DNA of 64,000 nt from Mayamaea pseudoterrestris (lineage: Eukaryota; Bacillariophyta; Bacillariophyceae; Sellaphorales; Sellaphoraceae): the NCBI GenBank assembly GCA_027923505.1, contig BROI01000005.1:992001-1056000 (forward strand). The letters are read 5' to 3'. The stretch's first letter is position 1. Each line of letters starts with the position of its first letter. Both the position numbers and the translations under genes were made by a program. The notes under the pieces were generated by a model. It was not told the origin of the DNA. It saw only the letters and a list, made by a program, of their open reading frames with translations, and made no database searches. Below are positions 20,601-30,301 of the stretch, piece by piece.

Positions 20601-21733
20601 TCAATGCGTCCGTAACTTGGAATTGTCAAAGCTGGCAAGGCTCGTAAACGAGGCGGAATTGGGACAGCAATTTTTCCGCCCGGGGGCAGCAAATCATTGA
20701 CAAAACCATTGACGCCAGAGAATATCCAGCCACAATCCTGCGACTCATCATGGTGCGTGTGCGGGAACCAATGCTGCAACAATCCACTACGCAAATAGTA
20801 TGTCAGGTAGTCGTTGAGTATGGAGAGCGCCTCGACCAGAACCGGCGCTTGCGACGCCAAGGTTGTAACTGTAGAGTTGGTATTAATACTGGTAGTTGTT
20901 GAGATTCGTCGCCGACGACGTTGCTTTAATGGTTGTTCTGCAGCAGTAAATAGTGTCAAGTCTGCAGTGTCGTCATGCATAAAAGGCTCCAAGTAAGTAT
21001 TCAATCGCCGAATGTACTTGGTCATGAGGGGATCTATAAAAGTTGCCAGTAAGGGGCAAACTTGCTGTTGAATTTCGTCTGCCATGTAACGGGCAATTTT
21101 ATACCGAAACAAGTCAATTAGCCTCGCTGATGTACTCCCTGTAAACTCCAAGTTGACTGCGACAGGTCCTGTTTGACATTGATGTGTGTAGATTGTGTCC
21201 GGTCGTGCAAAGGTAGTGGAGTGATTGTTGCTGTTGCGAATTGCCAGCGTCCAGTCAAGTGCTGCCATTGTCGCATCCACAGGCGGCACGACCTTCGCGT
21301 GTATATGTCCTCCCCAGCCTCCCGTCAAGTGGTACGATGCCGAGCAGGCTGCGACAATGTTGTTGATTTGTAAGTGAAAGAGACTTGAATGGTTGACGTT
21401 CGCAAAATCTCCATTGCCAAACGTAGCACTTGAATTCAAACCTTCCAGCACAAAGGCAGTGCATTGCATCCCACTAACATCCATTGTAACAAAACCCGAC
21501 TTGAACGACTGATCGGGTAAGTTGAGAACGAGACTCAAAAGCCAGCAGGCTAAGGCATCGTAGCGATGTGAATGATGCTGACATTCGTCGGGTAGCAGCA
21601 GCGGCAACAGCGTTTGGTCTTCGGCACGGACAGTGAAGAATGAATTTTCTTGTTTCTGGGCCCATATCGATCGCTGACGCTGCGAGAATATAATCAAGAC
21701 CCAAGTTGCATAAGCAGTTAGTTTAACTATCAT
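17609..21733 (-). CDS. Large membrane protein: BPI/LBP-like (TULIP) ectodomain fused to two PqiA/LetA-like modules
   Basis: Single exon. The first in-frame ATG (21733) gives 1374 aa; 25 further hydrophobic codons lie upstream behind a TTG. A signal anchor is at residues 1-20. An ectodomain of about 800 residues follows; its start has the BPI/LBP pattern, with LTGGWGGHIHAKV, then a Cys, then LIDLFRYKIARYMADE...VCPLL. From about residue 850 there are at least eight membrane segments. Two resemble PqiA/LetA modules: GIWPYTKLIMLLYAW...LDGLGKFSLVDAYVM (near 1044), and a second with ANAWSAIEVFALSVFAAVM (near 1254). Bacterial PqiA/LetA proteins move lipids with MCE partners, and TULIP domains bind lipids. 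A lipid-transfer role at a cell or plastid-related membrane is my inference. Family assignment of the ectodomain is weaker than that of the membrane modules. Confidence 0.78.
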   Translation of the reverse strand: MIVKLTAYATWVLIIFSQRQRSIWAQKQENSFFTVRAEDQTLLPLLLPDECQHHSHRYDALACWLLSLVLNLPDQSFKSGFVTMDVSGMQCTAFVLEGLNSSATFGNGDFANVNHSSLFHLQINNIVAACSASYHLTGGWGGHIHAKVVPPVDATMAALDWTLAIRNSNNHSTTFARPDTIYTHQCQTGPVAVNLEFTGSTSARLIDLFRYKIARYMADEIQQQVCPLLATFIDPLMTKYIRRLNTYLEPFMHDDTADLTLFTAAEQPLKQRRRRRISTTTSINTNSTVTTLASQAPVLVEALSILNDYLTYYLRSGLLQHWFPHTHHDESQDCGWIFSGVNGFVNDLLPPGGKIAVPIPPRLRALPALTIPSYGRIEVVIQSMVLSGLDDWSHAALLQPTNNDDFTTRLSTLHNMLASFNLSANISSIGGMFQGDDLLEHFRLDVNASSLDAWLTMAIDLEPLAWQNLTIANFMGALEGIIIGEKSPQVSCILGAIAKLLATDLGIKVRLSGLTLTPSMRFHQGPLGGQFEGDLDDVLNNVLELVLRDYSLYARQALYGFTRRVAKQTLNDWLHRASTSDGSCHGPRANDKVLPRLANFSDFWPLTSLNNLLGESTTLKQLNGFIACTSNFLSRAVVETIKSSSVNDSLRINLQQFTIANTGSVRELKILAPMLDGIGLNSSIYFGAADMAIDSQPQILFSGDASYVPLGLVLSIKGRLAVSSFDCLVESVIQYDLARVQQIHVSDVLQHGQCLTLPTVSANVDRMRGQLGILTMLFDVNASMDQNGLFDSYAINFDSREYPWIAQAPASATDWIILTIWEMVKSASLHIQGTTNTQCGMSSPEWGDDGFDGVNVLGILMTILAFFILAQPTLLLIPRTSTKESLADRHVTLSASDDELLQPLLQGEPPDAVIDVPLDETRRLIDNPCVPFFAKIGVTVLIVSTTVLLVSSNLGVGATVDVYATINNQHLALPSVFAFGLINTARDMLKARIYPLFLLVVSLSGIWPYTKLIMLLYAWIAAPCTLSPRRRGRYLLALDGLGKFSLVDAYVMILFMVAFRYHATLYSNIALDVFVTPHFGFYGFLLATNLSLVVGHVLIYYHRRCELQSIPESDNKLDSLRLHEFQVDDLIRRLSAPFVSLLVACFLLVLALIAIGATTTSFVFDIGGLAGYAIEGSKRTEYSLISLGLSLRTSMQNPESLFIAALQGLYFFYTIIAPLGCLALLLILVLKPLTLKRRLFVMSLAEIANAWSAIEVFALSVFAAVMQTSTFAAFMVGDYCDFVDEILKDTLERDDATCYTVRTHVSKSAVILVVAALLNSVLVSVVLRLAHMAVDECILRSSGNRKTLLMIDRQGLNLVEWLATYFPWTVVDKE

Positions 21734-21963
21734 TACTGTATAGCGGAAGACTATAGACAAAATGAAAGCGCAGACGAATGATGCCAAAACGTTACGGTTT
21801 CGATGCAAATCAACGTCGCAAGGTAGTCGTAGCGGTACTGTATTTATTGATCCATTTTGACCGTGAACTCAACATCAATCATCTATCTACGGCTAAGTGA
21901 AAAAGTCGTTGCATATAGTAGTGGTGAATTGTAGTTTTGATCTGTTCTAAACTATTTTGCCAC

Positions 21964-22659
21964 TCAATTCACATGCAGAGTCAACGTTCTCGGCCTAGCA
22001 CACTTTCGAGGTTCCTTTGTTCCAGTCTCAAAACAAGACATTTCCTTCCAACTACTCGGAAGCATTTGAAGTCCGCTCGTTCGAGATTCCGCATAGAGGA
22101 CACCAAGTTCCGGCTCACACGTGGCAAGCACGTAGCTTCGGCGCTGCTGCTGATCCAGCGCTAGTACCTTGCATAAAATCAAGTCATTAGGTAGAAATGA
22201 TTCTTGCATTTGAACTTGCTCGGATGCTCCAGCGCGAATGTCTTCCTTTCGTATTGTTCCTTGCTGTATTTCGCCTAAAAGAATGGACTCACCAGTGACT
22301 GACGTTGTGGCAAGTATGTCGACAAATGCTTGCATCCGCGTGATGCGGGTGACGCGGCCAATAGCAACTTGGCCTACCGCTAGAAGTTGCAATGACGCAA
22401 TCGGCTTGGATGGTTGCACTAGAATGGTTGGGCCTTGATCCATGGTACCGGTAGCTGAATCAGTCGATGGCGATGGCAGAACATCCTGAGTCGGTAGCTG
22501 TTCGTCCCTGATTTGCAGCCGCCCCACGAGACTGGCGTATATGCCAGCTTTTACATAAGTTCCGCATCCACTCCTTGCCGTCCTGACGGTTGCTAGTCGG
22601 TCGCCAGGAACTACGATGCTGTCGATTTTGTAGCGAAGGCCTGGAATGGACGCCGCCAT
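21964..22659 (-). CDS. CSL4: CSL4 (EXOSC1), cap subunit of the RNA exosome
   Basis: Single exon, 231 aa. The N-terminal domain has VVPGDRLATV and GCGTYVKAGIYASLVG. The S1 domain begins VGQVAIGRVTRIT near residue 93 and continues with IRKEDIRA and SFLPNDLILCKVL. The C-terminal zinc-ribbon-like region has ELGVLYAES, MLPSSWKEMSCFETG and KEPRKCARP; only some of the usual four cysteines are present, as in several eukaryotes. The protein forms part of the RNA-entry cap of the exosome. It is head to head with the PP4R2 gene. Confidence 0.94.
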   Translation of the reverse strand: MAASIPGLRYKIDSIVVPGDRLATVRTARSGCGTYVKAGIYASLVGRLQIRDEQLPTQDVLPSPSTDSATGTMDQGPTILVQPSKPIASLQLLAVGQVAIGRVTRITRMQAFVDILATTSVTGESILLGEIQQGTIRKEDIRAGASEQVQMQESFLPNDLILCKVLALDQQQRRSYVLATCEPELGVLYAESRTSGLQMLPSSWKEMSCFETGTKEPRKCARPRTLTLHVN

Positions 22660-23136
22660 GGTGGAACGAATTTTGAATGGAGGTCGGCGCGCGTTGAGAA
22701 TTAATTATTACCGGTACGACAACTATTTAAAACGGTGCGACGTATAGCTGGTCTTGGTTTGTGTGGAAGCGCGACACTCGCACACCGCGAGCCCATCGTC
22801 GTGAAAGCACCAAGCAACTCTGCGATTGACCATCCGCTATTTATAGTATATACTGCACAAGCTTCATCTGGAACGAACTAAAGAGCAATTGAGTGCTATT
22901 TGAATTTAGCGGAAGCGAGCAAGCGAGCGAGCAAAACAGAAAGTGAGAAACGTCAGCGGCGTCGCGGCTTCGGACAGACAAATACACGTACACCGATACG
23001 GTCGTGGGGGTCGCTTACAGTAGCACTACACACAAAAACTATCCCAGCACAATCTCTCGTTTAGAGGCCGCAATGCTTGAACGAGGCTGCAGCAAGCCAT
23101 AGAAGAATAAAAAGCGTAGGACTGAAACGAAAGGAC
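22660..23136. promoter_or_regulatory. Divergent promoter region of CSL4 and PP4R2
   Basis: The 477 bp between the two start codons include TACCGGTA at 22709-22716, about 50 bp upstream of the CSL4 start, and a short GAGC/AAGC run near 22917-22934. An upstream ATG at 23073 opens a nine-codon frame before the PP4R2 start. Confidence 0.5.
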
Positions 23137-25470
23137 ATGTCAACTGCAATGGTTCATGTTTCATCCTCTTCGATCGCGTCGTCCTCCCAGCAGGTGACTG
23201 CAGAATCCATAGGAGTGCAACCTGCAGCAAATCCGATGGCCCAATTGAGACTAAGCGATGAATCGAGTTACGTCCAGGAGGCGATGGACAAGCCTGTTAA
23301 TGCTGATAGCGCGCCCCAACAAGGTGTAGATGAATCTCATGCAATAGACTTGCTGGCAGCAGCGACAACACATTTTGCCGCGGATGAAACTTTGATTGAG
23401 CAGCTTTTGACCAAGAAACTACTCGAGATACTAACCGAAATGGCTGTCACGGGCGAGTGTAATTGGCTACCTTGGTCGACACCGGAAGACGCCACACGAC
23501 AGAATCATGCAGGGGCAAGGAATATCAACCAAGTCATGGCCGAACATATGCCGTCGCCACTACCTCGTTGTAAGTCGTCACCAACGACTGAATCATTGGA
23601 CGACGATGGCCGCAGTCAAGAATATGCGCGCCAGACTAATGGTGAACTTATCAGAAGCCGCAAACGTCCACGCGGCCCTGCTCATGCGATCGATGCAGGA
23701 AATGAACTCGCAGCGACGGGCTCATACGCGTTTCAATTTAACAACAGTTGTATCAGTAGTAGTACTGTTATAAAAGACCGCGAGTTCGACATGAACGAAC
23801 AAAATGTATCGGAGAGTACAGCTTTGTTTACGCAGGCCGACCAGGGTATTGACAATTACCATTTTCCGGGAAAGGACCGACCATACAAGACACCAAAGAA
23901 TTCAATGGAACCGTTTACCACCATGCCATTTTCGTCATTGTTACGAGAAGAGTTGGACTTTACATCATTGCAATCATGTACCTGCCAAAAAGAAGTGATC
24001 TACATCGCGCTGAGTGTCGTATTGGATCATTTTTACCAGCACCAAGGCTATAAGGCAAGTCCAACAGAAATGCGCCTATACTACGAGCAGCCGCTTGCTA
24101 GCGCGAATCAGCAAACACAAGAGAGGATGGCTACGGTGGAACCAGTAGATCTTGTGTCATTGCGGAGTGCTGATTCTTCCGAGCTTTTCGGAACAGTCAG
24201 AGGTAGTCAGCAACCTTCCGGCGATACAGTAGAGAAACATTTATACATGCAGCGTCGAGAGCGGCTGTTGAACATGTTAGGACCCCTCAATGGCCCGTCA
24301 GCTCAGACAAGTGCGCCATTTACGCTCCAGCGAATTGCCGAAGTTCTTCTTGCGCCGAAACGTTATTACACGCAGACACACAAACTCTGCAACTCTTTAG
24401 AAAAGCTTTTACTCGTCACAACGTCTGAAAGTGAATTTGGCGGGAGCACTGGTGGAGTTTGTGAACGCAGTATACAGGGCGGGTTGGAATCGGCTGCTTT
24501 GGCCGAGGAACAGGGACGATTAATTTACGAAGTCCGTCGTCAACGACTGCGAAGGCGAGCACCATCTTATTTAGACGCGGCAAATGATGCGTCCTTAAGC
24601 GGTGATTATACTTTAAATGAGGAGTCACATGACGACGTGACACATGGTGAGCTTCTTCACGACAGAGAGAGTGCAAGGGGCAATTTCTTGGAAGCTGCTG
24701 CCCGAGCGTCGCTTCGTACAAAGTTTGACCACGTTGGTGTTGATGCTCAATCAAGTGCTGCTGCTGGTCGCGCCATTGCCGAAACACGCGGAGTGAGTGG
24801 TTCACCACCGCCACCGAACTGTTCAGTCGTCGCTGGACTTGCTCATGTGCCTTTGCTTCGGCCAGGAGGCGACTCGGACCACTTACTCTCGCTTGGACAT
24901 GTTTCGTCGCCAATTCTGTTCAACCACCATGGCTCCTCGCAGTCGAATGTCTTACCATTGCAGGGAACAATCCACCCAAATGCCAGTCTGCAGCTGCTCC
25001 AACTTCACCATGCTGCTGCATTGGCAGGAGTATCTCCGTTTGAGCTTCTGAATTTGAACGTTGAGAGTCATTCCTTGGGCGCTGCTCCGACGCTATCATC
25101 CCTTGCCACTGTTGCGTTTGGAAAGGACATTGATGTTGAGAGTCGGTCCTCTTGCTCGTCTGACATTGCTTCTGATTCAGAGTCAGATGTTTCCTTTGAT
25201 GATTCGGCGTCAGATCGGAGCGATGGAAGTGATAGCGGCCACTCTGAACCCATTTCGGCTGCTCGTGCCGTGGCTCTGAGCCGGATGCAGCAACAGCAGC
25301 GTTTGCAGCAAAGTCGCATGTTGAATGCATATAATCTGAACAACGGTCCAAGCAGTCCAGCGCACCATGGTGAGAGCTACCGAACCGACTTGGACACTGA
25401 CGTTCAGTCTAGGGAAGGCGAAGGCAGAAACATTAGATCGCCGCCAGCGGATGAATTTGCAGGTTTATAA
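23137..25470 (+). CDS. PPP4R2: PP4 regulatory subunit 2 (PPP4R2) family protein
   Basis: The first in-frame ATG at 23137 gives 777 aa; the frame is open 60 nt further up without ATG. The conserved N-terminal PP4R2 region is split by long insertions. It includes LLTKKLLEILTEMAVTGECNWLPW near residue 90-115 and the C-terminal signature APFTLQRIAEVLLAPKRYY followed by NSLEKLLLV near residue 410-440. The rest is low complexity: Ser/Asp-rich (SDIASDSESDVSFDDSASD) and Gln-rich near the end. PP4R2 targets phosphatase 4 and is tied to gamma-H2AX dephosphorylation and mRNP assembly in other eukaryotes. The length is well above the roughly 400-450 aa of animal proteins. Confidence 0.83.
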   Translation: MSTAMVHVSSSSIASSSQQVTAESIGVQPAANPMAQLRLSDESSYVQEAMDKPVNADSAPQQGVDESHAIDLLAAATTHFAADETLIEQLLTKKLLEILTEMAVTGECNWLPWSTPEDATRQNHAGARNINQVMAEHMPSPLPRCKSSPTTESLDDDGRSQEYARQTNGELIRSRKRPRGPAHAIDAGNELAATGSYAFQFNNSCISSSTVIKDREFDMNEQNVSESTALFTQADQGIDNYHFPGKDRPYKTPKNSMEPFTTMPFSSLLREELDFTSLQSCTCQKEVIYIALSVVLDHFYQHQGYKASPTEMRLYYEQPLASANQQTQERMATVEPVDLVSLRSADSSELFGTVRGSQQPSGDTVEKHLYMQRRERLLNMLGPLNGPSAQTSAPFTLQRIAEVLLAPKRYYTQTHKLCNSLEKLLLVTTSESEFGGSTGGVCERSIQGGLESAALAEEQGRLIYEVRRQRLRRRAPSYLDAANDASLSGDYTLNEESHDDVTHGELLHDRESARGNFLEAAARASLRTKFDHVGVDAQSSAAAGRAIAETRGVSGSPPPPNCSVVAGLAHVPLLRPGGDSDHLLSLGHVSSPILFNHHGSSQSNVLPLQGTIHPNASLQLLQLHHAAALAGVSPFELLNLNVESHSLGAAPTLSSLATVAFGKDIDVESRSSCSSDIASDSESDVSFDDSASDRSDGSDSGHSEPISAARAVALSRMQQQQRLQQSRMLNAYNLNNGPSSPAHHGESYRTDLDTDVQSREGEGRNIRSPPADEFAGL

Positions 25471-25712
25471 AGTGACAACTGGTGGTGCGTTTAAGAGGTA
25501 CAACTATAGTAGATCATTATAATTAAGTCAAGAGCTCTACCTTTCGCCTTTTTGGTTGTTCTGTCGTTGCGCCTGCCTCTTCTCGACCCTCGTCCCAGAG
25601 AATTGGGCGCCAAAAACTACCGTAGAATGCAAGTCCGTCTGGACGGCAGAATTAATTATTTGTTCAATCAGAATGTACGCATTCATCGACACAAGTACTC
25701 TCGGCCACAACT

Positions 25713-28393
25713 TTAGAGAAACTGACTTTTCGTAGCGGTGCTCCCCCAATTTTCGTTCTCAAACGTCTCCGTACCGTGGCCGGCAGCATCACTTTCTTCA
25801 TCATCAGTGTCGTCCATCAAACGAGAGCGCTGTGTGGACGCCTTCTTGCGTCCCTGCGTATTCGCGTGGGAAGCAACCATATTCTTCGCAGCAGGTGCGC
25901 GAGTGCGCTTTTTGGTCTGCTGGAAACCTGAATCGTCCATGTCGTCATCGTCAATTTCAATTACAGCGTCAGAGTCATTCTCGGAATCACTTTCAACCTT
26001 GTAGCTTCTCCGCTTTGCAGATGCTCCACGCGAGGGACGAGCGGCAGGCTTGCGACTGGTCGTCGTCTCCGTCTTGCACGACATTTGACTAGTCATGGAG
26101 GCGCGATTGTCCTTATCGCCATCTTCGTCAGAGCTAAGGCCAATCGTTTCCTTTACGCGCGAGCGCTTTTGCGACTGGCTGCTAATAGCTGTCTTGGATT
26201 TAGATGGCTTGGAAGCAGGCTGGAATTTCTTGGAACTAGGAAAAATTTCATCCTCGTCATTGATACCGTCCTTGTCATAGCTATTTTTTGTTTCCATCGA
26301 AACATCATTATCACCTTTAGTGTCTCCGCCTTTTGAATGACGCTGGGAGCGGGAAGCTGCCTTTTCTTGATCAACAGTCACTTTCATGTCCATTGTCTTG
26401 ACAAGTTCCTCGTCAAAAAAATCGCGAATCGCCGACCCCTTGACAGTCGCGTCCTGTCGGTCAAGTTTGGCGAGCAATAGCTTTTGTTTTTCGGCGATCA
26501 ACTTGTCTGTCGTTTCCTCGATAGTGGAACTGGCGCTCTTGTCCACATACTCAGCAAGTGACTCGGTCAATTTCGTTTTGTCCAGCATTTTCAGCGCCCG
26601 GTCGTGCTTGTCGTCATCACTAAAGTAATCCATCACCAAATCTTCCATGTGAATTCGCTCCAAATTGTCCGGATCAATGGGCGTTTTTAAAAAGTTCTGT
26701 CGATCCTTGGCCGAAATTTTACTATTGACAGACTTCACTTCTTTACGTCGATGGAAAAGTAATATATCATTGGCGTTGGCCACTTCTCCAACAAAGCGAG
26801 CCCCAAAGCGCTGGTTGTTGATCGTTGAAAAGCCAGAATGTTCGACGCGAATTCGAACAAGCACTTCGTTGGACTTTTCAATGCGGTTCTGCAAAGAAGA
26901 ATCTTCCTCCCCTGCATCGTTTCCAAGAGCCAACGCCTCAGCAATAACCTCCTCCGTCCGCTCATGCGCGTTCCGGACAGCAACCCTCACCTCCTTTTCC
27001 AACAGGGCGTTGATCTTGTCGTCAATTTTTGGGTCCTCGGGGTCAAGTTTGGCCTTGTGCTCTTGCAAGGAAAGGTCAGACGTGACAAACGACCGAACCT
27101 GCGTCAAAGGAATGGAATCCATGCGGTAGCGTCGACCCTTGACGTCCAAGATTCCAATGTGTTTGCGAACCGCCTCTCCAGCAACCAGACTAGTAGCCAC
27201 TGATGACCCAGGCTGCGTGATGCGGAACGTGCCTACAACTGATTCGGAGAAGGAGATCAGACATTCATGTTCATGCCCAAATACGACAATGTCCATCCAC
27301 TCTGGGATCATGGTTTCTTGGACACAATTCTTGGCGCCACGCCCAAAATCTCGGTTTTGATGTACCGCAAAGATGTTCAAAAAGCCAGAATCTTGTGCTT
27401 CCTCTTCGTCATCTTCTGCCTCGTCTTCTTCGGGGCGGAGAAATTGAACCTTTTTCGTCGCCCACATGCGGTTCAAACGCGCTTCGCGCATGGCGCCCAT
27501 GCCGTAAATAGCGAGTTTAGTTGAACCCTTTTCTATTAAAAGTGGAGATATTTCAATCTGGGGCAACATTTGGAAGCAGCATGGGAAGCAAGTGATTAGG
27601 CAAAGAATTGAAAACGCGCCGGTAAATAAGCTATGGCAATGGAACAAAACTCAACAGCCGTGACAGCCAGCAACCCAGTCGTACCTTATCTACATTATCT
27701 TGTCGTCCAAAGTAGTTGATAAAATTGCTGATTGATAATAAATCAAGGGCAGCCAGCATGTCCTTGCATCCAGGGTCGCGACTAGGATCATCATGGTTTC
27801 CATGAATCGAGAAAATGGGAAGATGCACTGCATAGTTTGGGTCCAAATAATTTACGCTTCCACTTTGAAAGTTCTTGGCGGGGTCACTGAGCATTCGAAT
27901 CTTTATTGGTTTGGGCCCCATGCAGTATCGTCGCATAATTTCCATCGTCTTGTACATGGTGTGACGAGTCGGACGGTTCTCGTGAAACAAATCACCGGCG
28001 ATTAAGACCTGGCAAGGGAATTGGTAACCGAAAACAAAAGGTGAGCGACAAACAAAGCGAAGAACAATTGCTATGAATTATCATTCATAATCTACCATAT
28101 CGCAGTTGAATTTCTGCGCCACGTAAAGAACTTCCTCGAATGCAGCAAACGAATCGTTGCCTGAAAATGATGAGAGCATAATGTTATTGTAACAAACAGG
28201 TTTACAATCCTCTAAAAAACCATGTTTCTCTATTCTCCTATAGCTTACCCCGGATAGGATCTCGCTCGGCATATCCTAAATGATTATCGGTAGAAATGAG
28301 GATCCGAATCGTGTCGTCACCGACGGAGAATCGTGGCATGGATCGAGCGGCGCGAGGCGACCTATGTTCTTCGTCTGAGGATGAGACAGGCAT
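25713..28393 (-). CDS. MRE11: MRE11 double-strand-break repair nuclease (4 exons)
   Basis: Exons 28393-28249, 28160-28096, 28008-27685 and 27557-25713 join in frame over introns of 88, 87 and 127 nt to give 792 aa. Phosphodiesterase motifs are ILISTDNHLGYAERDP (motif I), VLIAGDLFHEN (II), FSIHGNHDDPS (III) and VVFGHEHECLI (IV/V). The joint reads NYFGRQDNVDK|IEISPLL, as in other MRE11 proteins. The capping domain follows, then a disordered acidic/basic tail with KKRTRAPA-like and SDEDGD clusters. MRE11 with RAD50 and NBS1 senses and trims DNA ends. The GTG upstream at 28456 is not used as the start. Divergent from the dehydratase at 28764. Confidence 0.95.
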
Positions 28394-28763
28394 ATTGCGA
28401 AATGTATTTATGGAGTGATCTATGCGAAAGAAGGGGTATGTAGTCACTTGGATCACTGATTACGAGAAGGCTCCCACCATCATGGCAATGCGCGGAGCGA
28501 AAGACAAGATGAGCGGGTGCGTCGTCATTACCACTGCGATAAACAAAAATGGATCTTTGGGTCTTGCCAACGCAGCCCGCGTACTACTCTCTTGACCATA
28601 GTAGCATGCTTCTTTTCATGAATGAGGAGAGAGGCACAACGTCTCTTTCGTCGGTTTGCATTCATTCACAGCCGCCGCCTGCCTCTTGTTCATCATCATC
28701 ATCGCTGTAAGGATCAGACATCCCGATAATATACACAATTTTGAACCAAGCCAAGCATTGATC
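28394..28763. promoter_or_regulatory. Divergent promoter region of MRE11 and the 4,6-dehydratase
   Basis: The 370 bp between the two start codons contain no open frame of interest. A CATCATCATCATCG run is near 28692. Nothing else stands out. Confidence 0.4.
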
Positions 28764-30018
28764 ATGTCAAAAGAACCGGATTACATTCCTGTCAACATTC
28801 TCGTCACTGGAGGAGCAGGTACGTGGTAGCGACAACTGTCCGATGCAGAATGTTCGTGCTCAGATCATTGGCTGCCGAGTAAAGTCTTTCCAGCTTCTCT
28901 TCATTACTGAAGGTCTGTTACTTTCAATCTTATTCTAAACGATCTGCAATATAATTTTCTTTTTACTTTGGTCGTTTTGCGCAGGATTCATCGCCTCCCA
29001 CGTGGCCATTCTTCTCTGCAAAAAGTACCCCAAGTACAACGTTGTGGTCTACGACAAGCTCGACTACTGCTCGTGCCTTGCCAATCTTGAAGAACTCTTT
29101 GATTTGCCCAACTTCAAGTTCATCAAGGGAGACATCTCATCGCCGGATCTCGTTAGCTACGTTTTGCGCGAGGAAAAGATTGATACGATTCTCCACTTTG
29201 CGGCGCAGACGCACGTGGACAACTCGTTTGGAAACTCGTTTGCTTTCACGGAAACTAACATTTACGGGACGCATGTTCTCTTGGAGTCGGCCAAGTGCTG
29301 CAAGACGCTCCGTCGCTTCGTTCATGTCAGTACGGATGAAGTCTACGGAGAAGGCGAGGACTTCGACACAGACCCCATGTCGGAGGAACACGTCTTGGAG
29401 CCGACCAACCCCTACGCGGCCACCAAGGCGGGAGCGGAGTTTCTCGTCAAGTCCTACTTTCGGAGCTTCAAGCTACCCTGCCTCATTACCAGAGGCAACA
29501 ATGTCTACGGGCCCCACCAGTTTCCGGAAAAACTCATTCCCAAGTTCACTAACCAGTTGATGCGGGGATTGCCAGTCACCTTGCATGGAGACGGCTCCAA
29601 CACGCGCAATTTTTTGTACGTCAAGGATGTTGCGACGGCATTTGACACTATTATGCACAAAGGAACGCCAGGCCATGTTTACAACATTGGAGGCAAGAAT
29701 GAGCTTCCCAATGTCGATGTCGCCCGCCAGTTGCTCAAGATCTTTGGTTACGACAAGGATGAGGAGAAATACCTCAAGTTTGTTCCGGACCGCCAGTTCA
29801 ACGACTTGCGATACACGATCAACTCAAACAAGCTTCACGAGTTGGGCTGGCAGGAGGAAATGCCGTGGGAGCAAGGACTCCAAGAAACGGTCGAGTGGTA
29901 CAGGCTTCATACCAGTCGCTACGGCAATATTGACGCAGCTTTGGTGGCGCACCCGCGCATGTTGAACACCGGCATCGACGAAAATGAAGTTCAAGACAAA
30001 ATTATGGGACCGAAATAA
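28764..30018 (+). CDS. NDP-glucose 4,6-dehydratase (dTDP- or UDP-glucose type)
   Basis: Exons 28764-28818 and 28985-30018 are joined by a 166-nt GTACGT...GCAG intron and give 362 aa. The joint restores the Rossmann nucleotide-binding loop VTGGAGFIASH. The catalytic block STDEVYGE has the Thr-Asp-Glu triad that separates dehydratases from 4-epimerases, and YAATKAGAE supplies the Tyr-x3-Lys pair. The product is the 4-keto-6-deoxy sugar nucleotide, the first step to rhamnose and related deoxysugars of cell-surface polysaccharides. In eukaryotes UDP-glucose is the usual substrate; the sequence does not settle which nucleotide is used. Confidence 0.94.
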
Positions 30019-30301
30019 GTGGAGAAATGGACTGTGAGAGAGGTGGATGTGGAGACATGGATGAGCGAGCCAATGTGGCGGTTTCTGTCAGCTTAATTAA
30101 CGATTATGTCAAAACAAGTCTATGTGTTCATGTATAGATTTTACAATTGTATCTCACTGCACTTAGTAAAAGCCAGGGTTTTGCTTTGCCAGATACAGCA
30201 TATCTTGCGGTGCACCAAATCAATCGCTCGGCTACCAACATAAAAGCGCCAATTTATAACACGAAGTTGTTCAACTGCTTCTCTTTCAATTATTTCTCCC
30301 T

